Shown: one piece after another, positions 11,189-24,985 of the stretch
Position numbering within the stretch: position 1 is the first letter of the stretch
How the letters are laid out: the number at the start of each line of letters is the position of its first letter
Translations under genes and position numbers: made by a program
From: Bimuria novae-zelandiae CBS 107.79
Lineage: Eukaryota > Ascomycota > Dothideomycetes > Pleosporales > Didymosphaeriaceae
DNA length: 64,000 nt
Assembly: GCA_010015655.1 (NCBI GenBank)
Contig: ML976674.1
Location: 1-64,000, forward strand
Direction of reading: 5' to 3'
Notes under the pieces: model-generated
Databases searched by the model: none
Seen by the model: only the letters and a program-made list of their open reading frames with translations
Told to the model about the DNA's origin: nothing

Positions 11189-14100
11189 CAGCGCTGGCAA
11201 TAAGCAAGTTAATTAAGTTAAGGTAAATTACTTAATTAATTAACTAATATAGTGGCTTTTACTTAACTTAATTAACTTAATGGCGTAAATTAGGCTCGAT
11301 TTATTAACTTAATTAACTTAATTAATAACTTTGCTAAGCCAATTAAGGGTAATTAACCGCCGTAGATCTCGTAGATAGTCTCTAGCTTATTAGGGGTAAT
11401 AGCGTCGGTACGTTAATTATTTACTATCGTTGTAGGCTTTAAGCCAAGGCGCTTTTAGCTACGTAGTACTTATAGCGTAAATAAAAGATCCACCTTTATA
11501 TACAATCGTCTCGTCTCTAATAAATTACCTAACTCCGAGAAGGTCCTCTTATAATTAGTAGTAGTAATAAGGATACTAAGGATATTAAGAGCAAAGTGCA
11601 ATAAGACAAGATACTTATTAGTCTTACCTATCTAATAAAGCAGCAGGTTGCGCGCAAATAAAAAGTCCTCTAGTATAAATAGTTTAATTATTTACTACTT
11701 AAACTTATTACGGCGGAGGACTGGGCGGGCGTTGTTACCTTATAGGGTAGCTCTTATAAAGTCTAACCAGCTACTAGATGGCCTAGTACGTGCCTTCTTT
11801 AGTAGAGGCTCTAGCGTACTAATAAGAGATACGGTATCTTTAAACTCTAACCATAAGCATTAAAAGCCAACGTGGCAATTATCTAGCCAGCCTTTATAGG
11901 TGTAACACCCCTTATAGAGATCCTCGTCGTAATTAAGCGGTATAGCCTATATCTTATCCATAAGGCCTTTTGTGTGTAGGTAAATACGGCAAGCTACGTA
12001 ATATGCCAGGGCGTCCTTTAGCTTACGCAGGTACTTAAGGATCTTCGTGTAAGCTATATTATAGGTGGCTTTTATATAGTCCTCTAGGGCATTAACGTCG
12101 TTAAAGTCAACGTTATTATATTAAAAGAGCATCTTATTAAGGGTAGTGGCAAGCTATAAGAGCGTAGGGAGAACCTTCTATATCGCACCTAACGTGCCAG
12201 CCACGCCCCTGCCCTCTATATAAATAGTGGCTTCTTTAAATAATTATAGGATCCTTTGGTACTCTATAATTATTACCTAGTCCTTAGTAGTAAGGCCATC
12301 TTCTTTAATAAACTAACGTCCCTTAATATTAAATATATTATTACGTTATCAGGTGCTGTAGTAACAATACTTAATAAGCTTATAGTTAATATAATTATTA
12401 AGGGGTGCGCGGAGCTTAAGCGCGCGCGTAAAATAGTTATAATAAAAGTTTTATCTTATTTTTACTAGCTTAATAATCTCTAACGTCTTTAGCTTATTAT
12501 CACCACCTAATTAGGCGTTATAGGTTACCTAATACTATTTAAGAAGCTGGCGAGCTTAAGGAGTGCAGATAGAGGTAATAACGTTAATAAGTATGCCTAA
12601 TAGGCTAGCCTGCCGCCACTCCTTAAGAAACGCTATCTTATTATTAAGATACTTATTCGCGTTATTAAAGGCGTCGCGATCTTTGCTAAAGATAATTTAT
12701 TAGGCTATAAGATTAATTATGTAGCAGGCGTAACGTAGACGCTAATAGTAAGCGTTAAAGTTATATTTAATAGCTAGGGCGTCGATCGCAGCGTCGTTAT
12801 TAGTAGCATTATTAAGGATAAAGTAACCTAAGCTATAGGCGGATATCTTAAAGCTTTTAAGCGTGGCGTTAATAATGGCGGTAATATTAGCGCCTGTATA
12901 TTAGCCTATTAGCAACGATAGGCCTAATACGTAATCGCGAGGGTTACTGTCGCTATTAAAATAGTAGACGTAGATACCCATTAGCGCCTATTTACTACTT
13001 GTTAACGTCTAATTATTAAAGGAGATATAGATGGCCGATCGCGCGTCTTATAGATAATTAATAACAGCGGGTATATAAGACTTGTACTCCGTAATTCTAT
13101 AGGCTTATAAGGTGTTATAAGATCTCCACATCTCCGCCTTAGCTAACGGGTTGGCCTATTATAACATGTGGCGAAAAGCTACGCCCTTAATCACTAAGAG
13201 CGCCTAGTTATCTATTACTACCTAATTAAGCACTAATTATAGAAAACTCGTGTACAAGAAGCTTAACGCGATAAGGTTAGTAACGCCTTAAAATACTATA
13301 AGGCCTTTATAGTAGATATAGGCAAGTAGAAATAACTAAGAGGACGACGTTATTATTGTCGTATAAAAGGTAGATTTTTAGCCACCCTTATTAACGTAGT
13401 GCCTAGCTTTACGCTCTACGAGATAGCGCGTAATTAACGTTATTAATTAATTAGCCGAGTAGAACCTATCTAGTTACTTATAAAGGTAGTAATAATAATA
13501 AAGCTAATATAGGCGGTGTTATTTATAGTGCCAAAGGTAATACCTATATTACTAAACCTAGCTCTTTTAACTACGCTTTAGGGCGAGAGATGGCTTATAA
13601 TAACCTAGTAGGCGTTGCCAATTAATCCCGTCGTAATCGTTATTATTATCTTTAATATTACTATGAGTAGCTAATTACGCGTTGCCTACAAAGCTCTTAT
13701 TAGCGTCTAGCTCTAACGGCGTATTAGTGGCCATATTAGTGCCGCCATCTTTAGGGAGGGTTTATAACGCCTCGCTTTTAAGCCACTAGCTAAAAACTTA
13801 AGAGAGGTTACGGTTTATGCCCTCTAAGCGATTAGGCAACGCTATATTAATAGAGGAGGGCGTTAGTAAAGGGTGGGAGGTGGGTTAAGGTAGTGGAGAT
13901 ATTAGACAATTGGCGCTATACTATATTAGGCAGCGCTAGGCTCTAACTCCGGTAAGTCTAATATACCTTAAGTTAAGATTTACCCGCGTAGGATTCCCCT
14001 AACGCCCACCCGCGCAGGATCCCCCTAACGCCCATAACCTATAGTTACCCCTATATTGCGGCCTATTAAGTCTGCCAATTAAGTTAATTAAACAGGTATA

Positions 14101-14211
14101 ATTTGCTTAATTAACTTAATAACTTTTGCCTCCCTAATTAACTTAATTAACTTGCTATAATTAAGTTAATTAAGTTAAGTTATTAAGTTAACTTGCTTAT
14201 TGCCAGCTCTG
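11189..14211 (-). mobile_element. hAT DNA transposon nested in Copia
   Basis: The 3,023-bp insert has inverted ends, CAGCGCTGGCAATAAGCAAG at the left and its near-complement at the right. It is flanked by the perfect 8-bp duplication CCTAGAGC (11,181-11,188 and 14,212-14,219), as expected for the hAT superfamily. The empty site is visible in the younger Copia element near 46,170. On the minus strand the C-terminal dimerisation region is readable near 11,450-11,590 (DILSI, then RTFSELGNLLETRRL). The rest of the transposase is riddled with stops. Both ends hold many copies of a TTAATTAAGTTAA-type subterminal motif. It was inserted after Copia and then mutated by RIP. Confidence 0.92.
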
Positions 14212-17200
14212 CCTAGAGCTTTAAAGGCTAGACTTAGTTAAAGAAGACTTTATAAAGGCAGTTGTCTATATCGCACCTATATAGGTAATAACCTTTTAAT
14301 AATATAAAAGTAAGGATGCAGCTATCTCACGAAAGTATATAATAAAACTCTTTTAAGACTACATAATCCTGTAGCACCCAATTAAGGGTAAATAAAAGGG
14401 CACTTTTACTACTGCAGGTTCATCTCTCGCTAACGGTAGTAAATCTACCTAGGCTATAGACAGGGACGCCTCTCTTATAGATAAAGTAATAATATTAAAA
14501 CATTAGGGTAAATCTCGTAAATAATAAAACAATAGTTAACGTACTAGAGCCAAGCGGTCCGCGATTACAGACAATGAGCTAGCGATAGCTAGTAGCCTTA
14601 AGTACCCTACTTATAAATAACGCTATAGTTTATAAGACTACTTCTACGCTTTCCTAGATAAACAACCAGAATAGTTTAGGCCAAAGCCAAGCATGGTTGC
14701 CCTAATTAAGTTTAGGCTAGAGAATAACCCTGCGCTTTAAGAAAGCCTAAAGATAATAAAGAGGGCCAGATTATAGGCACCTATAATTAAATTATTATAT
14801 ACTCCTACTCTAACTCGAATTACTAAGGCTAATAATAAGTGACTAGATATACGTAAGATTACTAAAATCCTAGCGAGCTTTAACGCCGTATCTTTCTATA
14901 CTAAATTAAATATATACCTATTGCGATACTTAGCTATACTTAATTTAGGCATAACCTGCCATGTCTTTAATAATATTAATTGCTTTGTCTTATACTGGCT
15001 ACCGGCGCCAGGAGACTTTATATAGGCAGGGAATATATAAATATAAATTAAAGAATACGAGAGCGTTTATCTTAACATACAGAGTGCAAGCGGCAATTAA
15101 ATAATATAGTTAGATAATATGGCCTATTACCCTAATTTACTCTGCAACCTTATATCGTTCCGATTACTCCGGAGGCAAGGCCTTTAGTGGGATATAAGGG
15201 CAGACCTAATAACTCTAAAGAGAAGAGACAATACTATGCTAGTAAAACTCTAAGAATTGCATAAATAATAGGTGTTAGAATATAGAATAAGGCTAGTAAA
15301 TAGTATTTCTACTAATACTACGCACGCCACTTATAAGACTAATACACGCACTAAATAAAGACTATAAAAGGCAAACGCATAGACCTGGCACTAGCGATTA
15401 GGCCATCTAGGCCCTTAGGCCCTTAAATACCTCGTGTAGTAATCTAAGGGGGTAAGGATTAAAGATTTCCCTACGGTAAAATGTGACGCCTGCGGCAAAG
15501 TAAAACTAAAATAGTAAATACGCCGATAAGCCAGGGAGAAAACTAAAGGCCCTGGCAAGCGAGTTGCAATAGACTTTTACGACTATAAAGTAGATAGCTT
15601 AATAAGAGAGCAGAGCTAAATACTAATTACTAATTAATTCTCCGGCTTTGCATGGGACTTCTACTTTAAGGATAACCGCCCAGCACGGTTAATTATTAAA
15701 TTACTTAGCACTTTTGTACGGTTTATAGAAGTATAATACAACGTTACGGTAAAAGTAATTAAATCTAATAACGAGATCTTCTTTATTAAGGCTAATATTA
15801 AGAAGTGGTGCGCGGCGTAAGGTATTAAGATTAAGCCTTTAGTACTAGATACTTAAGTATAAAATAAAGGAGTAGAACGCTTAAGGGGTGTAATTAAAAA
15901 GAAAGCGCGCGTAATACGACTTAACTCTAATCTACTATAGTAGATATGGCCTAAGATCACGCGAGCCGCAGTCTACCTATATAATTAAACGCCAAACTAT
16001 ACTAACTAATAGCGATCTCTATATAAAGTGTTCTTTATAATAGTAGCCTATTAGAACGGCATTGTTACTTAACCAAAAAAGCCTAATTAAGCTCACCTAA
16101 AAGCATATGGCTGTAAAGCGTTTGCGATAACTAACGACACAAAACGTGGCAAAAGCAGGCTTTAGAGGCTTAACCCCAAAGCATGGATTAGCTACCTTAT
16201 TGGCTATAGATTAACTAATATCTAGAGAATATAGATTCCCTCTCTAGCAAAGACGATTAGTACTCGCGATGTAATATTCGATGAGGATACTATGTTCTTA
16301 GGCAAAACTAAAGACCTAATAGACAACCTTATGCACAGCACATTAGAAGAAATAGTAGCCTGAATGCAATTAGTAGAGTTACCTCCCTTACCTTAATAAG
16401 AGCATGCCACTAAGTCCTTCTTTAAGAATAAGATAATTAGTAAAGCGCTAGAGGAAGAGGCTCCTAAGTGTAGGCAAGATAGAAGAGCTGGGTATAAATA
16501 TCTAACACCTCTATTAACGCCTCTACTAGTAACACTCCTTACACAACTAATAGCAGGAGATAATTAAGCTATACCACTATAAATAGTATAAACAGGATAG
16601 TTATAAATAAGCCCATAGGCCGTAGCCTTTATAGCAGGCACTAAAGCTGGCAGCAGCGGTAAATACAAAGGCAAGACTCTTAATAAGGCGTAGCTTTAAC
16701 GAATAATCATATTAGGCAAGAAGCCATATTAAAGTATTCTTCTAGAGCCACCCACATGCCAAAGCAAGCTCGAAGATCACCCTTTTTATAATATATAGAA
16801 GGAAGCAGAACGATCCCATCTATAGAGCCATAAGAAAATAAAGTCTTAGAGCGAGGTCGCAGTAGCTCTAGTAAAGGTAGTAGGCCATTAAATCCTTAAC
16901 TACATATAGGTATATACCTATAAATTTAATAAACACTATTAATTGTAGAAATATAAAGCAAGGCTAGTAGTGCGAGGTAATTAATAGCGGCACCTTACCT
17001 CGTAAGAAACCTACGCCATAATACTTATAGAATAATTATTCCGCATGCTTATAGTAATTACAGCTCGTATTAACTTAGAGCTTATCTAACACAACGTTAC
17101 CAACGCGTTTATCCATGCAAAGCTAGATAGAGAAATCTATATAAAAATACCTTGTGGCTACTCGCGAGCAGGCACAGTTCTTAAACTACATAAAGTACTA

Positions 17201-18415
17201 TATAGACTACGTATATCTTTACTACTCTAGTAAAGAGAGTTTACATTAACGTTTTGTAATATTGGCTTTAAAATAGTGCCCCACGAGCCATGCTGCCTTA
17301 TTAAGGACGGTATTATTATATTCTTTTATATGGATAATCTTATCATCGCCTATTAGAAGAATCACGAGCCTATAGTAAAAGCAGCTATTAAAAAGATAAG
17401 AACTAAATTTACCCTTACTAGCAGGAAAGACCTGCAATGGTTTCTAGGAATTAAAATTATTAGGGACCACTTAAATAAAAAGATCTGGCTTTTATAAGTA
17501 TTATACGTCGACAAAATATCGCGCCTTATTAATTACTATAAGATTCGCTATAATACCCCGATGGGTTTAATTGAATTACTCCCAAGAACAGGACTAGCTA
17601 TTAAGGGTGAGATTAATTGATACTAGCGTAAAGTTGGATTAATTCTCTATGCTATAGTTATAACTTAACTAGATATTGCCTTTGTAAGCTCTAGATTATT
17701 ACGATTCTTATCTAACCTAAGCAAAGAGCACTAAGTAGCTACTAACCGAGTTTTCCTCTATCTTACTAATACTAAATTACTAGGTCTTTAGCTTGGGGGT
17801 GCAGATACTCTAAAAGTAGTAAGCGACGCATCCTTTACTAATAATACACTTAATTATAAGAGTTTACAAGGATATATTATTAAATTATTTAGCGGCCTAA
17901 TTGCCTAGAAAGCAAGCAAGCAAGATACAGTTATTATATTAATAATAGAGGCCGAACTTCTAGCGCTTTTATAAGTAGCTAAGGAGGCCATCTTTACTTT
18001 ACGATTACTCTAGGAGCTCCAGATCACTATAAGCAATCGCCTAATTATAATTAACTACGATAATTAATAGACTATTCGCCTTATTACTAAAGAAATCGCA
18101 AAGCTGCAGACCAAGCTCCGCCATGTAAATATTTATAATTATTGGCTAAGACAAGAAGTCACACTTAGGATAATTAAGGTAGACTATTAACGCTTAGAGG
18201 ACATGGTTGCAGATAGACTTACAAAGGCCCTACTAGTAAACAAATGGAGCAAGTTTCTAAATAGGCTAAGACTTAAAAATATATTAGACAAGATTACTAA
18301 TTAAGAGGTTGCCCTGCAGGATCTATAGCAGAGAATAGAGGCCTTTAAGTTAGAATAATAGATAGATAAATAATGTGAAGGTCCAGCTTAAGAATAAGCC
18401 CAAGCTAAGGGGGTG

Positions 18416-18638
18416 TGTCCGATTATATAGCCTCTATCTATTATTAATATAAGGCTGGAGCACTCTCTCTTTTATACTATTTTAAATAGGGCTAGCGCTA
18501 TAGCGGCACTTATTTAAAGCCTCGCACACATCTATATTCCAGGAACACAGAACACGAATATTATTAATTAATTATTATATCTATTAAATTCTCATTATTG
18601 CATTATCTTAAAGTGACAGAACACTATTAAATCTAATA
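18416..18638 (+). repeat. 3' LTR of the older Copia element
   Basis: Partner of the LTR at 10,314-10,536. It is preceded by a purine-rich tract (AAGCTAAGGGGGTG) that serves as plus-strand primer site in such elements. It is followed by the target duplication ATTAT. Confidence 0.93.
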
Positions 18639-18879
18639 ATTATATATATAATATTATATTTTTCTCTTTTTTTCCTATCCGCTCTCTTCTTCTTTTATAC
18701 TTTATTACTATAATGGGTGTTAACTTAATTAACAAAATACTTTTAAACTTTTTTAAATTCTACTCTATTTTATATTTCTGCTTATCTAGGGGCTCTCTAT
18801 GGAGGTCGCTTATAATAGGCTACTAAAATGGGTATTTCTTTATTTATTATTACTTATATACTTACCTACCTATTTTTAC

Positions 18880-21800
18880 TCTTCCTCTTCCTCTACTCTT
18901 CCTATCCTAAACACTCTTGTGATCCAACAAAACTCTGCAACTAAATTACTCGCCTAAATTATCTCTAACGCCTGTATCTTACCTAAATACTTAACCATTA
19001 TTCTACCTGGCCTATTATTAATTCCTAACCCCTTTAATCGCTCGAACCACCGTGCCTGTATCTCTATTAACTCTATCGCAATCCCAAATACACTACCCAT
19101 TAATACCCCATAGTACTAACACTCTCCTCCCTGTAATGCCTAAAATTAACTAGCTCTATTATCCTCCCATGCACTACAAATTGCCTATAGTAACCTATAC
19201 TAAAAACATGCCGCGTATGCATCGTACTAAATACTCTTCTCTATATCCTAAATAATCTTTTTTACTACACTACTATCCTACTACTAATAATCTTAAATAT
19301 TATACCTACTATTCTCTCCTCGTTATTCGTAAATCTCGCAACGTTTGGCCCACTACTCTAACTACTACTGCACCTATTCTATATTGCTAAACTCTCGCTA
19401 CCGTGCCTGTATCCACGTCTACCACGGGCCTTATTACTATTACTTTTATTACTTAAACATGGCTTACTACTCTTTCCTTCTTCTCTTATCTTTCTCTTAT
19501 ACTATATTATTTCCCTCTCCTTTACTTCCTCCTTTATCTTCCCTCTTACTATTAATCTCTATATCTAACTCCGCCTTACTTTCTTAACCTCTTCTGCACA
19601 CGTTATACTTCTCTTTACCCTTCTTACCCCCTACACGCGCTCTATCTAATTAGTCTAAATACTTATCTAATATTACCCTCCTACACCTCGCTATGCCGTC
19701 TATGCCGTCTATAAATAACTATACGTAGGCTTACTAAATCTTGTCTATCTTATCCTTTACCCGCCACTAACCCCCTTCGTGTGTAATTACTATTACCTTA
19801 CTACGCTATCTATCTTGTCCCGCACGCCTACTCTCCTATATAAAATCTAATAACGTAAATAGCCAATCTATATAAATAATGCATTAGATATTAGTAATAT
19901 CTACGCCTATCCCTAACGCGCTAGTTATAATAATCATATTTTACTTCCTAGCTATAAATACCTTTAATATATAATCCTTATTAATAGCGTTAGAATAATA
20001 CGCTTTATATTCTACTTGCCGTGCCAACTCACGTACCTTCGCTTTATTATTACTGTAAATAACAATCTTGCCCGTCGTGTACTTTTGTTTCTTTTATTTT
20101 ATAATCTATATAACTATCTTCTCTACCTCTTTCCTCTTCACGCTTCTACCCACTCGGATCACGCTATACGCGATATTCGTACGTGCCGTGTTATCTTAGA
20201 ATACCCTAACCTACTCTCGCTTAAAATATATACGTTGGAATAATTCCTCTTCTTCGCTTAATAGCAATATTACTATTAACATAATTATTTACGTCTTGGC
20301 GCTAGCTAACTTGCCTAACTACTATATACTCTTACAGAAATTATATTAACGGTTTAACACGATATAATACTTATTAATTACGATATAGTCTAACTGCCTC
20401 GTCGATCGCAATTAGTTAATAAATAATAAAAACGGGTCCTTTACCGCGGACTTAGGCGTTACTATTATAATCGCTACACTATCTAGCGGGCGGTAACTAT
20501 CTTACTCCGTACACGATATGCCTAACTCTCTGCACCGCCGCATTATGTCTCCGCGTAATGCCACTAATAGAACCACTACTATCGTTGTGCCACCCTACTT
20601 AACCTATGCTAGTAATATAAATAACATGCTCTTGCCTGCACCTATTAGCATAATGGCGACTATAGGGCTCTTACTAGCTATAATTACCTTAATTACTTCT
20701 TTTTACACGCTACGGAACTCGGCCTGCTTACCTACTATTTGCTTTAACTACGCCGTTATGTCTATATCCCGTATACGGGCCTATTAGTCGTATTGTACCT
20801 TGTTAGCCTCTTCCTTAAATGGCGCTTATTTTTGCTTCTTACATGCCTGCGTCTCTTTAAATCCCAAAAATTAATGCTAATCTATACTCGACATCTAAAA
20901 CTATATCTATTTATCGGCCACCGCCCCTAATATCTCTATTAATTCACGGGTATATATTATTCCTGCTATGTGTGGCGTGTGTTTGGCTTATAAATTAGTA
21001 ATAATTGCCGCCATATTCTCGCCATTAAACACTTTATTCTTATTACCTTTATTAGTCTAAAACGCGGCCGACTTGCGTAAAAACCTTTGACTAATCCTAA
21101 TGGCAATCTCGCGGTATATAGTAATTATTAATTCCTATTCTAGCCTAATCTGGCTCTCGCGCTTTAATGCCTCTTGTAATTAATCGCTAGTCTATTTACG
21201 TCCCTTCGGGTTGGCGGGCTATATATAGGACGATATCGTGTCTCGCTACCATACGACAGCCTCTAACTACTATTAAAACGGTAACGCCAACTATATATAT
21301 TATACTACTAATTTACTAACCTCGCACGGTAAATAATAGTAAATAATCTTAATATCGCCACTTACTATATAACCCTTATAATATCGTGTTACGAACACGA
21401 CTATACTATCCTTAATAAACATGTTCTAGTGCTCCCCCTTTACGGTGTTACTATACTATATGCTCGCAATCTCGGGCCCTCTACTAAGTTATTTGCCTAT
21501 TTAATACGTTAATATAATTAACTTCTCGCGGAATACTATAATATGGTTTATATATTGCTCCACTTCCTATTAATTAATGCCACTCTACGACGCGGGCTTA
21601 ATAAATTAGTCTTATAACCGCGGGTTCTGCACGATGCAATCTAATATCTACTCTTATTTATTAATAAGTAAACGCGTCTGCTTGTCTTGCAAAAAATTCT
21701 AACTAGGTTACTTATTTATTAGATTATCTCGTAACTACTCCTACGGGATACTGGGCACGGGTTCGGGGTAATAGTCTCTAAATAATAATTTATTAGTTAA

Positions 21801-23390
21801 TAACTATTGTGCTTCTATCGCCAATCCGTGCACTATACTACGGAACTACGCTATATTAAACTAGATATCTTTATATAATAACTTATTGCGTCTAGCCCAC
21901 TCGACGTAACCGTGTATAGTAGTGTTATAATAAACCTTTAACCCGTATGTCCGTAAATTTAATATTTATTACATCGGTCCGTGACTGCCTCGCACTATAA
22001 ATTAGTCTATTATATCTTATATAAACTATAAACATCCTTTTTAGGGGGTTCTCGTGTTATTACTATCGCTACTACTATCGCTACTGCTACCGCTATCGCT
22101 GTCGCTACCATATCCCTTGTCGTTAGGCGGCGATATCTCCAATGCCTTCTATACCACTATAAAACAGGCTACCTTAATTATAGCTAATAAAATTTATAAA
22201 TATTAATTAGGCCCTTTTTATTTACCCTTACGTATGCCTAACACTGCCAATGCACACACTAACGGGTTATCGTACTTTTGGCGGGTAATAGAATAGTCTA
22301 ATAACGCGATATAAAACTACAAACACGCCTACTAAATAGGGAATAATATAGGGCTTTCTTTTATTTCTTTCGTTTCTTCTTCTCCTTCTCTTTTTTTCTT
22401 ATCTTATTCTTATTCTTCCCCTTCTTCTTTCTTATTTACTTTTATTCTATTAATTTCTTTATCCTCCTCGTCCTCCCTGCTAGCTACCCGTATAAATATA
22501 TTCTACGCCTATTTTTACTCGCGCGTAAAATAGTACTTTAGGCTCTTTTATATATGCTCTCGCTAGGTGCGTGTAAAAAATATTAATATCTACTACTATA
22601 ATCGGACGTGCTTAACAATTAACGCCTCGTCTATATATAGTTATAATAGCTAGAATAATGTCTAATACTTCTCCGTGCGAATGGCCTCCAACCGCATAAA
22701 TACGCTAATATAGTAAATAACTAACTTCTAGCTATATCGTGCCAATCTATTTATGGCTACCTACATTACTGCCTCTGCGGGTTTAAGTAAATTACTATTA
22801 GCCACGGGCTACTTAATGTACGCTAATAAATTAGGCCTCTATAATCTCTTTAAATATAGTATCTACTAGGTTTACTCTAACTATAGGTTAACCTTATCTC
22901 GCTCGCTATCCTAAATTATATTATAGGCGTTATCTTACACGCGCGCCTATACTTCCTTTATCTCCTAGCGTAATTACTACCATGCCGTCTCTTTATTAGC
23001 AGGCACTATATTGGCCTTGTTTAACACCTCGAAATACTACGAACCGGGGCCCTGTACTAACAATCGCTAGTAATAAACGGCCTTACACGCCTATTTAATA
23101 CGTTATTAGATTTTCTTCTCTACTGCTAGGCTTAGACGTCCCTTTTTCTACCCTATAGACTAACTATGGACGATTCGCTAGTGCTTCCGTACTAACTTAC
23201 TACTTCTAAATACCTGTCGGCACTTTTCTGGTTCTAATTAATATAATAATCTATTTATAAACACGGGTAACTCGGGAATGGGGTAAATTACTATATCGGG
23301 CACCTTAACTTCGCTAGTATACTATGCTAACCTACTATAACCATGCACTTCTTCTGCAACGAACTGGTTATTCTAATTATATAATCTTTT
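18880..23390 (-). pseudogene. TLH-type RecQ helicase, RIP-degraded copy B (divergent)
   Basis: This is a second, more divergent member of the same family. The minus strand shows the FCW-type C-terminal end near 18,920, helicase motifs in the antisense of 20,518-20,787, the VKGE/IFIKD-type N-terminal block near 21,360-21,480, and the C2H2-like finger with LEPEKCRQVFRS near 23,150-23,290. The far N-terminus and the TTAGGG upstream block seen in copies A and C are missing, and the sequence passes into an AT-rich spacer near 23,390. Stops occur throughout. It is a pseudogene. Confidence 0.82.
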
Positions 23391-23463
23391 ATTACCCTAA
23401 TTTTATAAATTTTATTTTTTATAATCTTAACACTCTAATTTCTTAACCCTAATTTTATATAAC

Positions 23464-23539
23464 CCTAACCCTAATATATAATCCTAACCCTAATATATAA
23501 TCCTAACCCTAATATATAATCCTAACCCTAATTATATCT
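23464..23539. repeat. 19-bp satellite with telomere-like core (4 units)
   Basis: Four units start at 23,464, 23,483, 23,502 and 23,521. Each contains CCTAACCCTAAT followed by an ATATAAT spacer. Another TTAACCCTAA lies just upstream at 23,443. The spacing is exact at 19 bp, while the core is the telomeric CCCTAA doublet. Confidence 0.9.
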
Positions 23540-24788
23540 ATAATACTAACTCTTTATATATTTATAATTTTAATTTTATAATTTTTATTATCTCTAGCTC
23601 TTTAATATTTTATAATTTTAATTTTTTTCTTACTTATAATCCCTAATACTTAATACTCTTATTTTTATAACTATATATATTATTAATTATAATTGTAATA
23701 TTCTTTTCTTACCTTATTATTAAAATTTAATTTAATTTAATTTAAAATTCCCTTTATTTTACTACTTATATTTTATATGTTAATTTTTCTAATATATAAA
23801 TATACTTTTATTTTATTATTTACTTATTATACTTATTACTACTATTTTTAATATTACAATTTTTTTAATTTCTTCCTTTTTTTATACTATTTTGAAAATA
23901 TTTTTATAATAAACTACTAATTTTTCTAATATATACTATACTATATAACTTTTTCTTTTCTTTTTTAATAACCTTTTTTATAAAACTCTAAATTTCTTTT
24001 TCTCTTCTTATTATAATATCTCTATTATATTCTATAATTTTTAATATAATTTTCTATTTTGGTTTATTTTCTTTTTACTACTTTATTATTATATTCTTTT
24101 TTTTTAATATTACTATTATTTATTTACTTTTTCTTATGTACCATTTATTATTTTCTTATTATAATTTTACTAAAATAAATTTTTTCTTAACCCATATTTT
24201 ATTTTACGCTCTTTATTTATAATTTTTTTTCTTATCTATTTTTAGCTATTACTCTACATTTATAAATAAATTACAGGTTATTTATTTTCTATTTAACTTT
24301 GTTTTATATTTTATAACGTATTACTATTTTCTTATATTAATCTTACCTCTTTTTTTATTTAATTAATACTTAATTTATTTTTTAACCATATATTTTCTTA
24401 TTTTTTATTTTATAATTATATTTATTATATTTTTACTTACGTACTCTTTCTCTTCCCCTTTATTATTTTGTTTCATTTACTTTTGTTTTTAATATTAACA
24501 TTATTATAAATTAATTAATTTTTTTTTATAAAATCTTCTTTTATTACCTTATATTTAAATATAAAAAACTTCTTTCCATTTCAACTTTCTTATATTATTA
24601 ACTATATTTTATTACTCTTTTATAACTTCTTATTTTATATATATACCTATAATATATAACTTTACTATTTTTAACACTCTTTTTTACTACTATTTATTTT
24701 TATTTTTATTTTTATTATACTTTAATACGTAATATTTTTAAATATTTTATAATCCTTCCTCTTTTATTTTTTTAACTATAACACTTTA

Positions 24789-24985
24789 TATTCTTTTAAC
24801 CCTAATCCTTTAAATTCTTTTAATTTTAACTTGTTAAATTCTTTTATCCCTAACTCTTTACATTCTTATAACCCTAACCCTTTAAATTCTTTTTACTCTA
24901 ACCCTTTTAATTCTTTTAATCCTAATTTATAATTCTTATAACTTAAACGCTTTAAATTCTCATAATACCTAATTCTTTAATTATA
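24789..24985. repeat. 24-bp degenerate satellite with CCCTAA cores
   Basis: About eight imperfect units of roughly 24 bp combine AATTCTTTTA with a CCCTAAYCC-type core (for example at 24,871-24,890). Units are diverged by transitions. It is a second, independent telomere-like minisatellite in the same spacer. Confidence 0.75.

Larger units (their letters stand above)
10314..18638 (+). mobile_element. Copia LTR retrotransposon, full length, RIP-degraded, with nested hAT
   Basis: Two 223-bp LTRs (10,314-10,536 and 18,416-18,638) start with TGTCCGATTA and are flanked by the 5-bp target duplication ATTAT (10,309-10,313 and 18,639-18,643). The internal part matches the younger element at 45,304-50,603 along its whole length but carries many more C-to-T and G-to-A changes. 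The polyprotein region runs from ATG 10,573 to 18,358. After removing the hAT insertion and its 8-bp duplication it is 4,755 nt, a multiple of three. The order is gag, protease, integrase, RT, RNase H. The RT box reads YMDN instead of YVDD near 17,330. The integrase Glu is still present near 15,871. A purine-rich tract precedes the 3' LTR. Confidence 0.95.

Noticed and set aside
19345..20243. Short plus-strand open frames in helicase copy B
   Set aside because: Tyr/Leu/Ser-rich translation of AT-rich antisense DNA.
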